Assembly: GCA_026397495.1 (NCBI GenBank) | Contig: JAPLUS010000388.1 | Location: 1-7,158, forward strand | Direction: 5' to 3' | Length of the DNA: 7,158 nt | From: Candidatus Zixiibacteriota bacterium | Lineage (GTDB): Bacteria > Zixibacteria > MSB-5A5 > GN15 > PGXB01 | Shown here: positions 1-6,986 of the stretch, piece after piece | Position numbering within the stretch: the first letter of the stretch is position 1 | How the letters are laid out: each line of letters opens with the position of its first letter | The notes under the pieces: model-generated | Databases searched by the model: none | The model's input: the letters and a program-made list of their open reading frames with translations, nothing else | Told to the model about the DNA's origin: nothing | Position numbers and translations under genes: made by a program

Positions 1-52
1 GATGTGGATAGATATTACAGCGGAGGCTATTGAGGGCCTATCGCCCATATAA
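1..52 (+). other. Possible 3' end of a plus-strand gene cut by the window edge
   Basis: Two plus-strand frames are open from the window edge. One would end in DVDRYYSGGY with a TGA at 31-33. The other would end in ...AEAIEGLSPI with a TAA at 50-52. Either could be the tail of a gene entering from the left, since a hairpin with a T run on the plus strand follows at 51-76. About ten to sixteen codons are too few to choose a frame or suggest a product, and the stretch may be non-coding. Confidence 0.25.
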
Positions 53-76
53 AAAAGGCGCTATGAAGCGTTTTTT
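51..76. terminator. Small bidirectional hairpin terminator after the amidohydrolase gene
   Basis: CGCT (59-62) pairs with AGCG (67-70) around the loop ATGA. A run of A precedes it (51-56) and a run of T follows (71-76). Read on either strand, a short GC stem is followed by six T, and the A/T runs can extend the pairing. It begins 2 nt past the amidohydrolase stop codon on the minus strand. The 4-bp GC core is weak for an intrinsic terminator, so termination may be partial. Confidence 0.6.
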
Positions 77-78
77 AT

Positions 79-861
79 TTATGATACAATTTTTTCTTTG
101 CGTGCATGGGCATTCCTTTTCTGACGAAATTCCCTGATCTCTTCAATATCAAGAACAGCGGCAAGTATACAGGCCGACGATTCCGAATGGTAATCGACTC
201 GCTGAATTATACCCCAGGGAGAGGCAATAAGAGAACGTCCCTGGAGGGGCCTATTAAATAATTGGCCGACTCCGCAGGTTTTGACGATATAAGCCCCCGA
301 TATCTCGGCATTCTTTAGATAGATATTCTTATCTCGTTCATATTTATCCGATTTCGATTCCCCAGGCCGGTAGGGTGAAGTGGTCGGGATAAATATTATG
401 TCCAGATCCATTTCCCCCACAAGAGTAAAAAGCTCGGAATTTAAGGCATCGGCACAAATCAGGATGGCAATATTGACACCATCAATGATAGTTGTAAATA
501 ATTTGTCGCCCGGCAATATTCCTTTTTCTATTTCTCCTGCCATTGGATTTAGTTTGCGATATCGGCCCATCAACTCGCCCCGGTTGAATAGATAGGCGCT
601 ATTAAAGAGGGAGTCCCCTTCAGCTTCTACCATAGAACCGGCAATCAAACAGGTGGTAAACTCACCGGAAAGATTCTTCATATATTGAAGATTTTCTCGA
701 GAGTATAGGGCCGCCCGGCTGAAATCAGGAGTGGTTTCACCAATAAGACAGTATTCCGGCAGACAGACAAAATCAGGACGCTGTTTAAAGATAAAAAGCT
801 TCTCTTCAAGACTGAGTTTATTCCCCAGACGGGATTGAACGGCAACAACTTTGATCAGCAT
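79..861 (-). CDS. Carbon-nitrogen hydrolase (nitrilase superfamily amidohydrolase)
   Basis: This 260-residue protein is the usual length for a single-domain CN-hydrolase, the family that cleaves amides, carbamoyl groups or nitriles through a cysteine thioester. The full catalytic triad is visible: Glu36 in LPEYC, Lys103 in GRYRKLNP and Cys136 in AILICADAL. The canonical context is also present, with GEIEKGILPGD after the lysine and IIFIPTTSP past the nucleophile. No signal peptide is seen, so it should be cytoplasmic. The start is an ATG (859-861) opening MLIKVVAVQSR, which matches the normal first beta strand of the family. The Shine-Dalgarno sequence is weak. The gene lies 80 bp downstream of the GlcE-like gene on the same strand, so co-transcription is possible, but the gap also holds two TATAAT boxes. 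The nucleophile context is C-A-D where many members have C-Y-D. Family assignment is secure; the substrate is unknown (omega-amidase, N-carbamoylputrescine or other amidase roles all remain open). Confidence 0.88.
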   Translation of the reverse strand: MLIKVVAVQSRLGNKLSLEEKLFIFKQRPDFVCLPEYCLIGETTPDFSRAALYSRENLQYMKNLSGEFTTCLIAGSMVEAEGDSLFNSAYLFNRGELMGRYRKLNPMAGEIEKGILPGDKLFTTIIDGVNIAILICADALNSELFTLVGEMDLDIIFIPTTSPYRPGESKSDKYERDKNIYLKNAEISGAYIVKTCGVGQLFNRPLQGRSLIASPWGIIQRVDYHSESSACILAAVLDIEEIREFRQKRNAHARKEKIVS

Positions 862-894
862 ACATCAAATCCGGCATTTCACCAGTGTCATCTC

Positions 895-915
895 ATTATA
901 CGATAAATCATTATA
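895..915 (-). promoter_or_regulatory. Tandem TATAAT boxes, possible promoter of the amidohydrolase gene
   Basis: Two perfect TATAAT hexamers on the minus strand (910-915 and 895-900) sit 15 bp apart in the 80-bp gap between the FAD protein gene and the amidohydrolase gene. The proximal one would start transcription near 888 and give a leader of about 27 nt. Neither has a good TTGACA at 16-18 bp upstream. In this AT-rich gap the match could be chance, so read-through from the upstream gene is equally plausible. Confidence 0.35.
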
Positions 916-941
916 AAAGCTTATTATGAAGAATAAAAATC

Positions 942-1709
942 TTAATGGAAATCAATGATAACCGGAGGCAAGATTTCCTCAGGATCAAATTTCCCTTTTA
1001 TCTTAAGAGAATATTGAGCGGAAATATTGTCGGCCGATTCCCTATATATGGATAAAAAGCTTCTATAATCAATCGGTAATATCTTTAGTTCTTTGTACTC
1101 TTCAAATAATGAAATCGGCAATACTCTAAAAGTGGCCGCGGCAATCATTCCCAGCAGTCCCCATGAAGGAGAGAAGATCTTTACAATATCAAATCCGGAA
1201 ACCGATTTGAAACAGATTGAGCCGGGATTAATAATCCGGCCTTGAGGGAGGGTGATTTCGGCCTTGATAAAATATCGGCCGATAGGGAGAATATGTCCAT
1301 TTATCTGTCCGGAAAGACCAACGGCCAAGGCCCCTCCAACCGAACCGGCGTAAGGAAGTTCCGCGTGGGGTAGAAAAAGCCCATATTTTTTCAGCTTGGT
1401 GTTAATTTCCCCGATAGGAAAGCCGGCTCCGACCACAATATAAAAATCCTCCGGGACAATCTTGATAAACTCATTCAATCGGTCTGTCCGGAGTGCTATT
1501 ATATCGTCAAAAGCTTTTCCAGCCGGTTCAATATTATTGCCAAAACCGGCGATGTAGAATTTTTGGCCGTATTCATTGGCGAGCCGAAATAGCCGGGCGG
1601 TCTCTTCGGCGGATTCGGGATGAAAAGTCGTCATCCCCTTCTGATACGTTAGCCGGTCTTCAGAAAATTCAGCCTTAATGATATCGATAAACATATTGAG
1701 TCTCGTCAT
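942..1709 (-). CDS. Short GlcE-like FAD-binding oxidoreductase (PCMH/FAD_binding_4 domain)
   Basis: The 255-residue product has a PCMH-type FAD-binding fold over about residues 20-198. Its signatures run in order: the flavin loop AGFGNN (54-59), the VVGAGFPIGEINTKL segment (92-106), AGSVGGALAVGLSG (121-134) and FKSVSGFDIVKIF...GLLGMI (167-189). The last block resembles the MKNVAGYDLSRL...GSFGCLG region of GlcE, a glycolate oxidase subunit, more than that of vanillyl-alcohol oxidases. After residue 200 only about 55 residues remain, whereas GlcE is about 350 residues long, so most of the C-terminal substrate/cap domain is missing. The flavin loop has GFGNN where GGGTN/GGGSK is usual. No GlcD or GlcF partner lies in the window. 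The start is ATG at 1707-1709; no Shine-Dalgarno is visible, and a TTGACT/TAAGAT promoter ends 5 nt before it. It probably binds FAD, but its substrate and partners are unknown, and it could be a minimal or degenerate family member. Confidence 0.75.
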   Translation of the reverse strand: MTRLNMFIDIIKAEFSEDRLTYQKGMTTFHPESAEETARLFRLANEYGQKFYIAGFGNNIEPAGKAFDDIIALRTDRLNEFIKIVPEDFYIVVGAGFPIGEINTKLKKYGLFLPHAELPYAGSVGGALAVGLSGQINGHILPIGRYFIKAEITLPQGRIINPGSICFKSVSGFDIVKIFSPSWGLLGMIAAATFRVLPISLFEEYKELKILPIDYRSFLSIYRESADNISAQYSLKIKGKFDPEEILPPVIIDFH

Positions 1710-1714
1710 ATTAC

Positions 1715-1743
1715 ATCTTATTGAAAAGCCTTATTCAAGTCAA
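1715..1743 (-). promoter_or_regulatory. Predicted promoter of the GlcE-like gene, apparently leaderless
   Basis: On the minus strand, TTGACT (1738-1743) is separated by 17 bp from TAAGAT (1715-1720), and the ATG begins 5 nt later at 1709. A start about 7 nt after the -10 box would fall on the start codon itself, which fits the lack of a Shine-Dalgarno sequence. The -35 matches the consensus at 5 of 6 positions and the -10 at only 4 of 6. The -35 lies inside a 26-bp direct repeat. Confidence 0.4.
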
Positions 1744-1762
1744 GTTTCATTCCATTTCTTAA
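1737..1762. repeat. Direct repeat copy 1 (26 bp)
   Basis: This copy begins AAGTCAAGTTTCAT and ends TTTCTTAA. It matches the segment at 1884-1909 at 23 of 26 positions, the differences lying between the two conserved blocks. On the minus strand it carries the TTGACT used as the predicted -35 of the FAD protein gene. The two copies start 147 bp apart and bracket a palindrome. This may be a local duplication or the ends of a small dispersed element. Confidence 0.7.
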
Positions 1763-1833
1763 GGGCTTGTTGAAAGAGTCTTTAAAAAAGGAAAAAGTGC
1801 ACTTCCCGGCAAACTGCTAAAAAAGCCTTTTGT

Positions 1834-1891
1834 CTTCGACTTGCGCCGTCGGTCCGCCACGTGTAGCGGACTGACTGCGCGTGAAGTCAAG
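1834..1891. repeat. REP-like imperfect palindrome
   Basis: The core GTCGGTCCGC (1848-1857) pairs with GCGGACTGAC (1866-1875) at 9 of 10 positions, the tenth being a possible G-U, around the loop CACGTGTA. Further out, GCGC (1843-1846) pairs with GCGC (1877-1880). The outer CTTCGACTT (1834-1842) pairs with AAGTCAAG (1884-1891) allowing one bulge. The outer right arm is the beginning of direct repeat copy 2. The stretch is clearly GC-richer than its surroundings, contains no gene, and lacks a T tract directly after the stem. It resembles a dispersed REP/MITE-type palindrome more than a terminator. Its copy number elsewhere in the genome cannot be seen here. Confidence 0.6.
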
Positions 1892-1909
1892 TTTCATCCG
1901 GTTTCTTAA
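1884..1909. repeat. Direct repeat copy 2 (26 bp)
   Basis: This is the partner of the repeat at 1737-1762, with the same outer blocks AAGTCAAGTTTCAT and TTTCTTAA. It overlaps the right arm of the REP-like palindrome and lies 17 bp before the groEL terminator. Its minus-strand TTGACT has no usable -10 box at 17 bp, so unlike copy 1 it does not look like a promoter. Confidence 0.7.
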
Positions 1910-1920
1910 AGTGGCCTTAA

Positions 1921-1956
1921 AGAAAAAAGACCCCGGCTTTTGTAAGCAGGGGTCTT
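1921..1956 (-). terminator. Intrinsic terminator of the groES-groEL operon
   Basis: AAGACCCC (1927-1934) pairs with GGGGTCTT (1949-1956). After a G/A mismatch, GCTT (1936-1939) pairs with AAGC (1944-1947) around the loop TTGT. On the minus strand the stem is followed directly by a T-rich tail (1921-1928). It lies about 25 bp past the groEL stop codon, the standard position and shape for a rho-independent terminator. Confidence 0.92.
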
Positions 1957-1981
1957 GTATAAACGAGAAAATTCTTCGGAA

Positions 1982-3637
<1,656 letters not shown>

Positions 3638-3928
3638 TTACTTCGAAATTATTGCGAAAATATCCGACTCACGCATAATCAGGTACTCTGTACCATCAAC
3701 TGAAACTTCAGTGCCGGAGTACTTTCCATAGAGAATCCGGTCCCCTTTCTTGATTTCCATCGGAATTTTTTTGCCTTCCTCAGTCAGACGTCCGGGACCA
3801 ATTTCAATAATCTCCCCCTCAACTGGTTTTTCCTTAGCGGTATCGGGAATAATAATTCCGCCTTTTTTAACTTCCGCCATTTCAATCGGTCTAACCAAGA
3901 CACGATCGGCCAATGGTTTCACCATCAT
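3638..3928 (-). CDS. groES: Co-chaperonin GroES (10 kDa, Hsp10)
   Basis: GroES is the heptameric lid that caps GroEL during the folding cycle. The 96-residue product is the normal length. It opens with the conserved [14 protein letters not shown], then the mobile loop [17 protein letters not shown], whose III tripeptide is the GroEL-binding edge. The core [12 protein letters not shown] follows, then [16 protein letters not shown] and the C-terminal [13 protein letters not shown]. Two ATG codons are adjacent (3926-3928 and 3923-3925). The ribosome site AAGGAGGA (3935-3942) lies 6 nt before the first and 9 nt before the second, so either may be used. groES is the first gene of the operon, with a leader of about 95 nt starting within or beside the CIRCE element. 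Confidence 0.98.
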   Translation of the reverse strand: MMVKPLADRVLVRPIEMAEVKKGGIIIPDTAKEKPVEGEIIEIGPGRLTEEGKKIPMEIKKGDRILYGKYSGTEVSVDGTEYLIMRESDIFAIISK

Positions 3929-3988
3929 ATTGAATCCTCCTTAATTTGGTTGTGCTATGATGACTATTTCTATCTACTAATAATTTAA

Positions 3989-4023
3989 CTTATTAGCACT
4001 CAAGCCTGATGAGTGCTAATAAG
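3989..4023 (-). promoter_or_regulatory. CIRCE operator (HrcA binding site)
   Basis: The canonical TTAGCACTC, nine spacer bases and GAGTGCTAA occupy 3993-4019 without a mismatch. The symmetry extends two more A/T pairs plus CT/AG outward, giving perfect 13-bp arms at 3989-4001 and 4011-4023. CIRCE is the operator of the HrcA heat-shock repressor and controls groESL and often dnaK. Here it begins where transcription should start, so a bound repressor would block initiation, and the leader RNA would begin with a strong hairpin. Confidence 0.97.
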
Positions 4024-4029
4024 CCTGTC

Positions 4030-4057
4030 AATATATCTCTATCTGCTAAATTGTCAA
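4030..4057 (-). promoter_or_regulatory. Sigma-70 type promoter of groES-groEL
   Basis: On the minus strand a perfect TTGACA (4052-4057) and TATATT (4030-4035, 5 of 6) are separated by 16 bp. The predicted start near 4023 falls on the first bases of the CIRCE arm. This vegetative promoter plus CIRCE is the standard design for constant expression derepressed on heat shock. No alternative heat-shock sigma site is needed to explain the control. Confidence 0.88.
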
Positions 4058-4113
4058 GCGGTTTCAATGGAATTATTTATTTTTTATCTGATTATATTAC
4101 AACGACTTAAGTT

Positions 4114-4881
4114 TTATACCGTTTGATAATCGGTAATAAGGCGTAAGCCGTCTAAAGTCAAGGTCGGATAGATAGATTCAATGAATCGGGAATGAGGGGC
4201 GAAATCCTCGGCCAAACCGCCCGTGGCAATAACTTTGGCTGAGAAACCTAATTCATCAAGAATCAATTGAACGATAAGGTCCACTTGTCCAATGGCGCCA
4301 TAGAAAAGGCCCGATTTTATTGATTCGGCCGTAGAACGACCGATGACTCGTTCTGGTTTTTCAAGGCGGACTTCAAAAAGCCGAGCGGCCTTGCGAGCCA
4401 ATTCAAGACCCGAGGTGCGCGGTCCGGGAGCGATGACGCCACCGACGAAACTCCCATTATCGGTAACGACATCGAAATTGGTTGAGGTCCCAAAATCAAC
4501 AATGATTACGGCCCCATTGACTCGAGAAAAGCCGGCTACGGCATTAGCGATTCGGTCGGCGCCGACCGCAGTTGGATCATGATAGACAATTTTTATCGGC
4601 AATTTAAGTTTGGAAGATATTATCAGCGGCGTTATCTGAAAGTATCTATTTAGCATTTTTTCAAAAATAGGCGTAAGGGACGGCACGACTGAAGCCACGG
4701 CCACTTGATCTATCTTGTCCTTGTCGATATTCAACCTTTCCAAAAGCCCCGTTATGATGAAACCGCATTCGTCGATAGTAAAGGAATGGTTTGAGGCTAC
4801 CCGAAAATGATTAATCAGGCGGATGCCGTCAAAGACGCCGACCACAGTGTTCGTGTTGCCGATATCAATAGCCATTAACAT
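4114..4881 (-). CDS. coaX: Type III pantothenate kinase CoaX
   Basis: CoaX phosphorylates pantothenate with ATP, the first step of coenzyme A synthesis. The type III enzyme belongs to the ASKHA fold, requires a monovalent cation and is not feedback-inhibited by CoA. From the ATG at 4881 the product has 255 residues, the family's usual length. The phosphate loop is MAIDIGNTNTVVGVF (3-17). DPTAVGADRIANAVAG (102-117) holds the catalytic Asp109. VDFGTSTNFD (128-137) holds the cation-site Asp129, followed by GGVIAPG, GRSTAESIKSG and VIATGGLA. An in-frame TTG at 4902 would add seven residues (MAEYIYN), but family members start at the MLxxIDIGNTN position and no Shine-Dalgarno supports the TTG. ATG 4875 is a further option. 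The second Thr of the common GTATTF motif is Asn here. coaX is upstream of groES but separated from it by groES's own promoter, and is divergent from the GNAT gene. Confidence 0.95.
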   Translation of the reverse strand: MLMAIDIGNTNTVVGVFDGIRLINHFRVASNHSFTIDECGFIITGLLERLNIDKDKIDQVAVASVVPSLTPIFEKMLNRYFQITPLIISSKLKLPIKIVYHDPTAVGADRIANAVAGFSRVNGAVIIVDFGTSTNFDVVTDNGSFVGGVIAPGPRTSGLELARKAARLFEVRLEKPERVIGRSTAESIKSGLFYGAIGQVDLIVQLILDELGFSAKVIATGGLAEDFAPHSRFIESIYPTLTLDGLRLITDYQTV

Positions 4882-4887
4882 ATTATA

Positions 4888-4916
4888 AATATACTCGGCC
4901 AATTATCTAAAGTCAA
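4888..4916 (-). promoter_or_regulatory. coaX: Predicted promoter of coaX giving a leaderless mRNA
   Basis: On the minus strand TTGACT (4911-4916) is followed after 17 bp by TATATT (4888-4893); each hexamer matches the consensus at 5 of 6 positions. Transcription about 7 nt after the -10 box would begin at the ATG at 4881. No Shine-Dalgarno precedes that ATG, which agrees with leaderless translation. A second box, TATAAT (4882-4887), touches the ATG and would point to a start inside the gene. Confidence 0.5.
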
Positions 4917-5068
4917 TTGAGTCCGACTATAAAACCTATCTATCCGGGGCGATATTTCAGAAGTGAATATAATTATTGGTCACCGGGTTTTTATATTTTC
5001 TGTTATATTATTTGAGATGAAATCAAAAGGGATATTACCTTTATTCTTGCCGGTCGAGCTTATACTTG

Positions 5069-5073
5069 AGGAG
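5069..5073 (+). promoter_or_regulatory. Ribosome binding site fixing the GNAT start
   Basis: AGGAG lies 4 nt before the ATG at 5078. An in-frame TTG at 5066 would overlap this site and therefore cannot use it, so the ATG is the better start. The spacing is a little short. I see no convincing -35/-10 pair in the 4903-5068 stretch on this strand. Confidence 0.75.
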
Positions 5074-5077
5074 AAAA

Positions 5078-5512
5078 ATGGATTACACCATACGTCCGCT
5101 TAAGATATCCGAATATGATGATTTGATGGATTTATGGCGCCGCGCCGAACTGCCGCATCGACCCCAAGGGCGGGATTCATACTCGGCTATATCCCGTGAA
5201 TTGAAACGGAAAGAGAGTTGCTATTGGGGAATGTATAATGGAGAAAAGTTAATTGGTTCGGTTGTCGTTTCTTCCGATGGCCGCAGGGGATGGATTAACC
5301 GGTTGGCCGTTGAACCTGATTATAGGGGACGCGCTCTGGCCGGCAGATTGATAAAAGAGGGTGAGGATTATCTTCACCAACTTGGGATTAAGGTCATAGC
5401 GGCTTTAATCGAAAATGAAAACCGGTCGTCGATAGCGGCCTTCAAAAAAGCCGGATATATTGCTCATCCGAATATTCTTTATTTTTCCAAGCGCAGCTCT
5501 CCGGAGGACTGA
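5078..5512 (+). CDS. GNAT family N-acetyltransferase
   Basis: The 144-residue single-domain protein transfers an acetyl group from acetyl-CoA to an unidentified amine. The fold order is visible: the N-terminal strand DYTIRPLKISEYDDLMDLW (2-20), a central strand YNGEKLIGSVVVSSDG (53-68) and the acetyl-CoA motif A INRLAVEPDYRGRALAGRLI (73-92). Motif A includes the pyrophosphate loop Y-R-G-R-A-L-A in place of the common R-G-x-G-x-G/A. Motif B follows as IAALIENENRSSIAAFKKAGY, where the Asn residues and the AAFKKAGY helix are typical of RimI-like members. It is cytoplasmic, with no signal or membrane segment. The start is ATG 5078 with AGGAG before it. The gene stands alone on the plus strand, divergent from coaX and convergent with the VCBS gene. 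Its substrate (protein N-terminus, small amine or antibiotic) cannot be read from the sequence. Confidence 0.88.
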   Translation: MDYTIRPLKISEYDDLMDLWRRAELPHRPQGRDSYSAISRELKRKESCYWGMYNGEKLIGSVVVSSDGRRGWINRLAVEPDYRGRALAGRLIKEGEDYLHQLGIKVIAALIENENRSSIAAFKKAGYIAHPNILYFSKRSSPED

Positions 5513-5578
5513 CAATAAAAATTAGGGGGAATCTATCTTCAACTCGCAAGATGGGATAAAAAAATTATATTTATAAAC

Positions 5579-5610
5579 AAGGACCGGGTCGATTCACCGA
5601 CCCGGTCCTT
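5579..5610. terminator. Bidirectional intrinsic terminator between convergent genes
   Basis: AAGGACCGGGTCG (5579-5591) and CGACCCGGTCCTT (5598-5610) form a perfect 13-bp stem around a 6-nt loop. On the plus strand the stem runs into TTTT (5609-5612) and ends the GNAT transcript. On the minus strand it is followed by TTGTTTATAAATATAATTTT, a looser T tract that can end the VCBS gene transcript, whose stop codon is 25 bp away. Confidence 0.93.
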
Positions 5611-5635
5611 TTAATCATCCCTATTCAGTAATAAT

Positions 5636-6970
5636 TTATTTAGGACAATTCAATTCTGACCCATCCATATAAAGATGATTAATCAGACGGCCTATATCCT
5701 GTATGTTGATCACAATCGGATCACTGTTGTTGACATTACCGGCTTCCAGCGGAATTGGGGCTGGTCCGCCCTTATACAAATAATTAATAAGATAGGTGAC
5801 ATCTTGAAGATTCACTGTTTCGGTATGATTAACATCACCGCAATTGCGCGTAGTCAAATTTTCGAAAGTAACAAGGCACCCGCCGGGATTACCATTAAGT
5901 ATCACTAAATCATGGTCATCATCATAATCAAAATCAGTCGCAATTAGCTTATCGGGAGCGCCGCCAGTTAAATAACAATATGGCTCAGCAAAAATTCCAT
6001 TACCTTGATTCCGAAGAATGGTAACACACCTGGATGAACTCGCAGCCGTTGCCACCGCCAGATCATTATCTCCATCCTCATCAAAATCCTCAGCGTAAAC
6101 AGACATCGGCATGTTGCCTACTTCATAATTCACCGAATTTGCAAAGTTCCCATAGTAGTAATTAAGCAGAATCGATACGCTGCCGGAATTTTCATTGGCC
6201 ACGGCCAGGTCATTGTCTCCATCCCCATCGAAATCGGCAGAAAAGACAAATACCGGCTGATCGCCGACAGGATGGGTCCCCGCCGGACCATAGCCGAACC
6301 ACCCATCTCCATTATTTAAAAAAATGAGGACACTATCATGTTCAATACTGGTAACCGCCAAGTCATGAATACCATTACCATCAAAATCGGCCACTGCGAT
6401 AGATGATGGCCCTCCGGGCACTTCATACGCGGATGGCACCGGAAGGTAAAATCCCCTTCCTCCATTATTCAACAGAATCGAAATAGAATCATTTCTGGCC
6501 ACGGCCAAATCGGGAAGAGTATCATCATTGAAATAACCGGCAGCAAGGAAGTTGGGGTTAGCACCAACTTTATAGCAAACCGGCGGATTAAAGGTTCCGT
6601 CACCTTTATTTATCAAAATACAAATGAGTGAATCCATATCATTCGTCATTGCCAAATCAGGCAGACTATCCCCGCCGAAATTCGCAGCTACAATCGAAGT
6701 CACATTGCTAACGGTGTTATATTCGGTTCTTGAGCCGAAATCCCCCTTCACCACTTCGTCCACCATTCCTTCATTGAAAAGGATGTAAATACCGTTTCCC
6801 TTTGCCACGGCCAAGTCTGAATAGCCATCGCCATTGAAATCAGCGGATGCTGCTGAGCGAAGAGAGCTTCCTTCATATTCTTTCATAATACCCATAAGAG
6901 GGGTTGCTGCAAAAGCCGTTGCCGAAACCAAAATTAGCCCCACCATCAGTGCCAAACAATGAAGTCTCAC
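5636..6970 (-). CDS. Secreted seven-repeat FG-GAP/VCBS protein with a dockerin-like C-terminus
   Basis: The 444-residue protein starts with a Sec signal peptide: a short basic start, the hydrophobic LALMVGLILVSA and a likely cut after AFA (residue 21). There is no lipobox, so it is not a lipoprotein. Seven repeats follow (about 38-370), each with an Asp-rich loop, D-L-A-V and a strand ending in ILxNxGxGxF. Seven is the number expected for one closed FG-GAP/VCBS beta-propeller. Calcium loops are good in repeats 1, 4 and 5 (DFNGDGYSD, DFDGNGIHD, DFDGDGDND), looser in 6 and 7, and degraded in 2 and 3 (NFGGDSLPD, YFNDDTLPD). Residues 377-444 hold two dockerin type I-like repeats, GDVNHTETVNLQDVTYLINYL and GNVNNSDPIVINIQDIGRLINHL, flanked by Cys377 and Cys442. 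The start is GTG (6968-6970), 8 nt after a perfect AAGGAGGT. It is probably extracellular or surface-bound and calcium-stabilised. The ligand is unknown. Convergent with the GNAT gene. Confidence 0.9.
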   Translation of the reverse strand: MRLHCLALMVGLILVSATAFAATPLMGIMKEYEGSSLRSAASADFNGDGYSDLAVAKGNGIYILFNEGMVDEVVKGDFGSRTEYNTVSNVTSIVAANFGGDSLPDLAMTNDMDSLICILINKGDGTFNPPVCYKVGANPNFLAAGYFNDDTLPDLAVARNDSISILLNNGGRGFYLPVPSAYEVPGGPSSIAVADFDGNGIHDLAVTSIEHDSVLIFLNNGDGWFGYGPAGTHPVGDQPVFVFSADFDGDGDNDLAVANENSGSVSILLNYYYGNFANSVNYEVGNMPMSVYAEDFDEDGDNDLAVATAASSSRCVTILRNQGNGIFAEPYCYLTGGAPDKLIATDFDYDDDHDLVILNGNPGGCLVTFENLTTRNCGDVNHTETVNLQDVTYLINYLYKGGPAPIPLEAGNVNNSDPIVINIQDIGRLINHLYMDGSELNCPK

Positions 6971-6978
6971 TAAAAACT

Positions 6979-6986
6979 ACCTCCTT
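6979..6986 (-). promoter_or_regulatory. Perfect Shine-Dalgarno fixing a GTG start
   Basis: AAGGAGGT on the minus strand is fully complementary to the usual 16S rRNA 3' end and lies 8 nt before the GTG at 6970. It decides for GTG over the in-frame ATG at 6946, which would cut the signal peptide's first eight residues and has no such site. Confidence 0.9.

Noticed and set aside
1843..1880. Palindrome considered as a tRNA, small RNA gene or second groEL terminator.
   Set aside because: It has no cloverleaf or CCA-type end and no T tract directly after the stem. It also lies beyond the strong groEL terminator.
4343..4582. Plus-strand open frame opposite coaX.
   Set aside because: It lies wholly within a well-conserved kinase gene and has no independent start signal.
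4882..4902. TTG start giving CoaX a seven-residue N-terminal extension.
   Set aside because: Family members start at the MLxxIDIGNTN position, no Shine-Dalgarno precedes the TTG, and the codons overlap the predicted -10 box.
5017..5103. 28-codon plus-strand ORF overlapping the GNAT start in another frame, with a hydrophobic stretch LPLFLPVELIL.
   Set aside because: It has no ribosome site or promoter, and its apparent codons run through the GNAT Shine-Dalgarno and first codons. It is most simply a chance frame; a leader peptide role would need evidence.
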